A DNA stretch of 64,000 bases from Zygnema circumcarinatum. Taxonomy: Eukaryota > Streptophyta > Zygnematophyceae > Zygnematales > Zygnemataceae. The notes below the pieces were generated by a model, which worked only from the letters and a program-made list of their open reading frames with translations, did not search any database and was not told the origin of the DNA. The translations under genes and the position numbers were made by a program. This document shows, in pieces, positions 59,304-64,000 of this stretch. The stretch spans positions 1,966,117 through 2,030,116 of the forward strand of contig CM074807.1 of the NCBI GenBank assembly GCA_037447605.1, in the 5' to 3' direction. Every line of letters starts with the position of its first letter. Positions within the stretch are counted from its first letter, which is position 1.

Positions 59304-60599
59304 TCGCACGCATCCGCTATCGATCGTCCCCAAAGGCCTGTAGGCCGAGGGCCTTCTGTGCGAGGGCGATCTTTGGGCTTTGGGCTGTGCCGACAGACAG
59401 GACGACAGACAGGCAGCCCGAACGAGCGAGCAGGCAGGCGATGGGGCGCACCGCCCGCCGCTGCGGCATGCTGCTGCACCACGCGGGACAATACCAACAG
59501 GCAACACGGCGAGCGATGAACTGGAGAAGCTTCAGGCAGGCGTAGGCAGGCAGGCAGTGTAATGATGATGGACTCCTTTTCTCCCGTTGCTAACATCTAG
59601 ATACTTTGTGGGCGGGTCAGGCTGACAACAGTGTTCACGTCCCGCCCGCATGACGCCCTCGAGGCATTTGCAACGTACTTTGATGATGTGGACGTCATCG
59701 ATCGATGCATATTTAGATGCATCGATTATGGCAATAGCGAAAAGGCCAAACCAGAACCCCACACTTTCCACCGGAGTCTGGAGGCCAGAGTCTGGAACTC
59801 GATATATCGTTAAGTACCGAGTGACCGCGAGAGACAGAATCGCGTTTTCGCAATCAAGATATGATTCTCGGCGAGGTTTGCAATAATCATGGGACGTAAC
59901 AATTTCAATTGATGAACAAAAATGAAAAACATTCAGAGAGAGAAGCAGAGAGGAGAGGGAAGGGACAGGAGGGGAGGGAGGGACTAGTGGAAAGGAGTCC
60001 AAAAATCTTTGCTGACTTTCAACCTTTTTGCTTATCATGCGCACTTTCTGCCTCTGAAATTCTTCACCTTCAGCAGTTTGCAACCCTTAAGTTACGGAAG
60101 GAGTGAGGAGTGGGAAGAGCAGAGATGTCGCGACAAAGGTACGACACGTCGAGAGAGGGAAAGGAGTGGGCGAAAGAGAGAAGATATTGGAAGGAGAAGA
60201 AGAGGAGATTGTTAAGGGGAGAGGAGGACAGCATTGGAAATTCTCACTAGTGCCAATCTACGTATAGCAGACATCGGCACATCAACCGCCTACTGTTGCT
60301 GCAGCTGAAACAATTTTCCCTCCTTTAGGGGAAAACCGGAAGGGCTTTCTAGGCCGCATCCATATCAGCAAAGGTATTGCGACAAGGACAAGCATTCATC
60401 ATACAATCCAAAAGAATGGCAATACAGTTTTCAATTCTGTCCAACGATTCCGGAAGACAGCTTTGCAATCTGTAAGGGAGGGAGCCGCCCACAAATGACA
60501 GGCCTTGAGAGCGTTGTGGGCAACGGGAGGGAGGGCCTTCTTGCTTGACAGCAAGGCATGTCGACGTGGGGACGGACAAAGCTGTCGAGGCCGGAGATG

Positions 60600-60710
60600 T
60601 GCCAATGATCTCACGGTTGGCGATGCCATCAAATGTACATGGACAAAGTCATCATGAGGAACCACGAGGAACTGGTCGCAAAGGACCAAAGCACAAAAAA
60701 GAAAAAAATG
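60600..60710. repeat. Dispersed foldback repeat, left-hand half
   Basis: It reads TGCCAATGATCTCACGGTTG, then GCGATGCCATCAAATG, TACATGGACAAAGTC, GAACCACGAGGAACTGGTCG, CAAAGGACC and an A-rich CAAAAAAGAAAAAAA tail. It is in the opposite orientation to the copies at 604 and 14577. No right partner is seen. Confidence 0.7.
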
Positions 60711-61167
60711 GTCGAGCGTGTGCTTGATTTGTGAAAGTGGGCAGAGCTGTTATGCCTAACAAAGTTGTTGAGTTGTAAAGTGTTGTTTTCGTTCTTGAAA
60801 ATGTTGTCGGGGTGGGGGGTGTAATTGCCCAACGCCCAAGGAAGTCACACAATCACGAGGGAGTGAGTGTGCGCTCGGTACTTGGTACCAGTGGTATCGC
60901 GGGTATCTTATCTCACTGCACAATGGTTAAGGCCTGACGCTGTTCGTGCCAATGGTCGGACCATTGACAACCAGCGAGCGGTGGCAACCATTGGCAATGG
61001 TTGAGGGGGCCTCCCAACCAATGGCTACAACCAACGGCTGCACCCAATGGGTGCAACCATTGGCAAATGATTGTTCAATGAATGCAGCAATCAATGTGGG
61101 GCCGTCAACGATTGAAACCATTGGCAATAACTGGCTGGATCCGCTAACGAATGGTCACAACCACTGG

Positions 61168-61347
61168 CAATGGTTGGCTAGACACGACAATGAATGGTTG
61201 GCTAGACCCGCCAGCGAATGGTTGGCTAGACCCGCCAACGAATGGTTGGCTAGACCCGCCAACGAATTGTTGGCTAGACCCGCCGACGAATGGTTGGCTA
61301 GACCCGCCAACGAATGGTTGGCTAGACCCGCCAACGAATGGTTGGCG
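61168..61347 (+). repeat. 24-bp tandem repeat in the HisB promoter
   Basis: About 7.5 copies of GTTGGCTAGACCCGCCAACG plus AATG lie 110-290 bp before the HisB ATG. The unit keeps a CAACGAATGGTTG imperfect palindrome. Copies differ at one or two bases, so the expansion is recent. Confidence 0.9.
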
Positions 61348-61454
61348 CGACTTTTTGGGCCCCCGCGCGCTTTTGAAGACGGACGGGGCCCTCCCAGCTC
61401 CTGCCCTCTGGCGCTCCTGCCCGCCTCCTGCATCCTTCATGCGCCCGGAAAGCC

Positions 61455-64000
61455 ATGGCTCGTGCAGCGACAGAGATGCTGCGAGCTAGGCTTATGGATG
61501 CTGCTCTCAGTGGGGCTGTTCGCGTGGATGACTGCGCTTGCTTTACCTTGCAGCAACGATTTTCGGTTGCTCCACGAAGCATAGGGCGGAAAGGATTGTG
61601 TGAGAAACATATTGGAAGCAGAGGCTTGGTGATGGAGTCGGCGGGCTGGAAGGATAAGAATCCAGCAGTAAACAGTATTTCGAAGCATCCAGAGGACACG
61701 ATTGGAAAGCGGACACGTGTACAGGCCCTAGGAGCGTCGGGGAACGGAGTAGTCGCAAGCGAGGCTGAGCAAGCTATCTCAACAGGTAGGCAGTGCGCTG
61801 GAACAATGGAAACGACTGAGAGTTTGTATTTTCAGAGATGTTATTCCAGCTGAGCATCATTCTTATTGAGTTTTAAAAGGCTTTAATACTCATTAGGTGA
61901 AGGGGGGTTCGCAATTTGTCAAATTGTTATTACTCTTCTAGGGATGTTTTATTTTTTCGCTGGTAAATGACGTTAAACCGACAAGAGTGTGAGTCCATAT
62001 GGGACATGCAGGACGTGTGGCTACAGTAGCACGGAAAACCAAGGAGACGGATGTGGAGGTGACAATTGGTCTTGATGGCACCGGCGTCTGCAGCGCAGAC
62101 ACGGGAATCCCCTTCCTTGATCACATGATCGACGTAATCCCCATGCCGCTAACTGTCACTGCAAACAACAACCGTTGGCTTTATATATTTTCGTATGCCC
62201 TGTTTGTTCAAGCTCAATATGAGTGTCATCAGCATGAATTATTGTGTTCAATTACGCTGCGCAGCATGCGTGCTGTAATGTTCGGACGCCGACCTCCACC
62301 TCTTTGGAACCATTTTGCAGATTATGAACACCTACTCTGCTCCTTTTTCTCCTTTCCTTGCTCCGGACTAGTGGCTTCAGTATTGCAGCTTATTCCGAAG
62401 GAGCTTGGGGATTGTCATTGTGTTGCAGCAATTGGCCTCTCATGGGCTCTTCGATATTGCCATACGGGCCAGAGGTGATACTCATATCGATGATCACCAC
62501 ACAAACGAAGATATTGCTCTCGCTTTGGGAACTGTGAGTGGAGCAGTTTCCTGTTTTCTTGCTTTGATTGCTATAATTCTGGGGGTACTGGGTTTGCATT
62601 AAGGTTACTCTGATGTTGATAGTTCTTTTAAATACTAAGGTGCTAAGTAATCAGCATACAAATTAGTGGCAAGGTGCTCATGCACGGCGAACTATGTTCC
62701 GAAGCCTTAAGAGTATGTGGCATCCTATTACATGCCGAGGTTGAGAATACAATGACTCCATACTGAATTCGCTGGTCGACGGAAATAGTATATAGTTCAG
62801 GAATGCGTCCGTGAGATTACCATCAAACAGCCCCCTTTTTTTTTTTTTTTTTTTTGGCGCTTCCCTTCCAACCTCATTGAATATCCGCATGATAAATTTC
62901 GATTGCCTTTAGGCCAATTTGAGATCGGCAGGTACAATTCATCCATATGCACAACCTAATGCACGAAAAAAGGCTGATGGTAAAGATTTCAGAATGAGGA
63001 GACCCTCAAGAGAAGCCATCGCTAGGTCTCAATTTGTCTATTTAAGTGCAGTTAATAGCTATGTTCTCAGAGCAGCCTCAGTGGCCAGGACACCCTCAAA
63101 TACTCAATGCAACGAGTTTGTTGAAGCTACATCAGTGCAGCTGTATCGGATAACGCGGGTGCTTTTCAGGTTTGACGTTGGCCGCTCTGGACAAGTAACC
63201 AGGGAATCTCCTGTTATTGCAATGTGGTCCAGTTTGATCGCTGTAGAGTAATATTTTATAGTTCAATCTTGGCGGTTTGGGCTTCAGGCTCTTTCCAAAG
63301 CTCTTGGAGATCGCAAAGGTATCAACCGCTTTGGAGATTTTAGTGCTCCTTTGGACGAGGCCTTGATTCACGTTGTTCTTGTAAGCACCTCCATCGCATA
63401 TCATTGCCTATGTGTGGAGCCAAGTAACAGAGAGGTGATGGTCAAGCTCTTAGGGTGGAATGAAATAGACGTAACTTCTATAATGGTTCTTTATGCTAGC
63501 GGAGATGGTTGCCATACTTGAAGATCGGGTAATGACTTTCAAAGGCTAAGAAAAATCTCTGACGGGCTGGAGTTAACTGTACGGTGTGGGAAATTGGCCA
63601 GGATCTATCGGGCAGACCTCACTTAAGTTATGATCTGGTCATTCCTACAGCGCGGGTAGGAACTTATGACACACAGGTGAGTCTATCAATTTTGCAGATT
63701 TCTTCTCTTGGTGATGCTGTGAATTAATGTCAGCAATCCTGTCCATTACGCATAACATGTTTCATCTAGTGGGGGCCGTCACATTCAGCCTTGGTGAATG
63801 ATAACATCTGCATCTATCAAAGGACAAGACCGTATACATACAGAGCAGGCCAACAATTTTGTGCTTTGTTTTCGGGTGACCCAGCTGGTTGAGCACTTTT
63901 TCCAGTCCTTGGCAAACAATTCGGGTATGACACTTCACATCCGCCAGGTAAGGGCGAAGGAATGGCCGGCTTTGCATTTGTCATTTATTTCAGTTGCCAC
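61455..64000 (+). CDS. HISN5: Imidazoleglycerol-phosphate dehydratase, plastid-targeted (3' incomplete)
   Basis: Exons found: 61455-61785, 62012-62133, 62429-62533, 63288-63380, 63602-63676, 63885-63947, all in phase; the last exon(s) lie beyond the window. The enzyme performs the sixth step of histidine synthesis, dehydrating imidazole glycerol phosphate to imidazole acetol phosphate, in plants inside plastids. Visible signatures are [20 protein letters not shown], the metal-binding [61 protein letters not shown] and [18 protein letters not shown]. Residues 1 to about 105 precede the enzyme domain and are Arg/Ala/Ser-rich at the start, as in a transit peptide. Expected downstream is the C-terminal segment with the second HH metal site. 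The start is the first ATG after the 24-bp repeat array. The symbol follows plant usage. Confidence 0.94.
62827..62855. repeat. Long T homopolymer in HisB intron 3
   Basis: About 24-27 consecutive T, after CCCCC, in the intron between exons 3 and 4. Its length is prone to assembly error. Confidence 0.8.

Larger units (their letters stand above)
58400..61454. promoter_or_regulatory. Divergent intergenic region of ANGUSTIFOLIA and HisB
   Basis: Beside AN there is a CTCC tract (58404-58443) in the 5' UTR, then CGTACGG motifs at 58625-58657 and 58697-58706, the CCCAT satellite (58776-59160) and a GATAC pentamer run (59273-59303). The middle (59560-60590) shows no exon or clear repeat. A half copy of the foldback repeat lies at 60600-60710. 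Before HisB, CAATGGTTG-rich DNA and the 24-bp array extend from 60950 to 61347. Confidence 0.5.

Noticed and set aside
58505-59596. Long open frames coding HPIPS or GMGWD repeats on both strands
   Set aside because: They are the by-product of the CCCAT satellite, which has no stop in several frames because its unit is 5 bp.
61168-61347. CRISPR-like array
   Set aside because: The 24-bp units are directly adjacent without unique spacers and the genome is eukaryotic; it is an ordinary tandem repeat.

Overview
The window is nuclear DNA of a green-lineage eukaryote, most likely an early-diverging streptophyte alga or a close relative. Genes are split into many short exons with GT-AG introns, codons are not skewed, and GC-rich islands precede most genes. 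The gene set includes the plant CtBP homologue ANGUSTIFOLIA, a Toc64/OEP64-type amidase-TPR protein, an ESV1/LESV starch-binding protein, a WRC-domain protein and a plant-style hybrid histidine kinase. Species was not determined. One 100-N assembly gap (47523-47622) lies inside the Toc64 gene.

Layout: 1-134 (-) first codons of a gene running off the left edge; 1920-10218 (-) hybrid histidine kinase (GAF-PAS-PAS-HisKA-HATPase-pseudoreceiver-receiver), 18 exons; 10219-15059 GC island plus a cluster of miniature transposons; 15060-20628 (+) PRMT3 arginine methyltransferase, 8 exons; 21302-22276 (+) intronless ZCCHC10-like zinc-knuckle protein; 23763-26853 (-) rho-class-like glutathione transferase, 7 exons found; 27246-28497 (-) WRC-domain protein, 2 exons; 29893-31543 (+) RsfS/Iojap ribosome silencing factor, 4 exons; 32273-37050 (+) NDUFAF7/MidA complex I assembly methyltransferase; 37536-42169 (-) ESV1/LESV, 11 exons; 44535-49754 (+) Toc64-like; 51465-58399 (-) ANGUSTIFOLIA, 7 exons; 61455 to right edge (+) imidazoleglycerol-phosphate dehydratase (histidine synthesis), incomplete. 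Exon boundaries were placed by hand from splice consensus plus reading phase. Nearly every gene closes in phase, and the exceptions are stated.

The genes do not form an operon or a single pathway. Several serve organelles (RsfS, NDUFAF7, Toc64-like, LESV, HisB), but this is ordinary for a plant-type nuclear genome. Four pairs are divergent and share GC-rich promoter regions (histidine kinase/PRMT3, WRC/RsfS, LESV/Toc64, AN/HisB).

The parts not explained by known genes are: a dispersed foldback/MITE family with a TGGCATTGATCTCACGATGG terminus in at least six places; a separate TA-flanked 157-bp MITE; CGTACGG palindromes concentrated in the GC-rich promoters; an ACGGCTG motif array in front of the Toc64 gene; a 24-bp repeat amplified before HisB with a single related unit before Toc64; a roughly 380-bp CCCAT satellite; and two probable GC-AG introns in the glutathione transferase gene. 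I found no gene cluster that amounts to a new multi-gene system.
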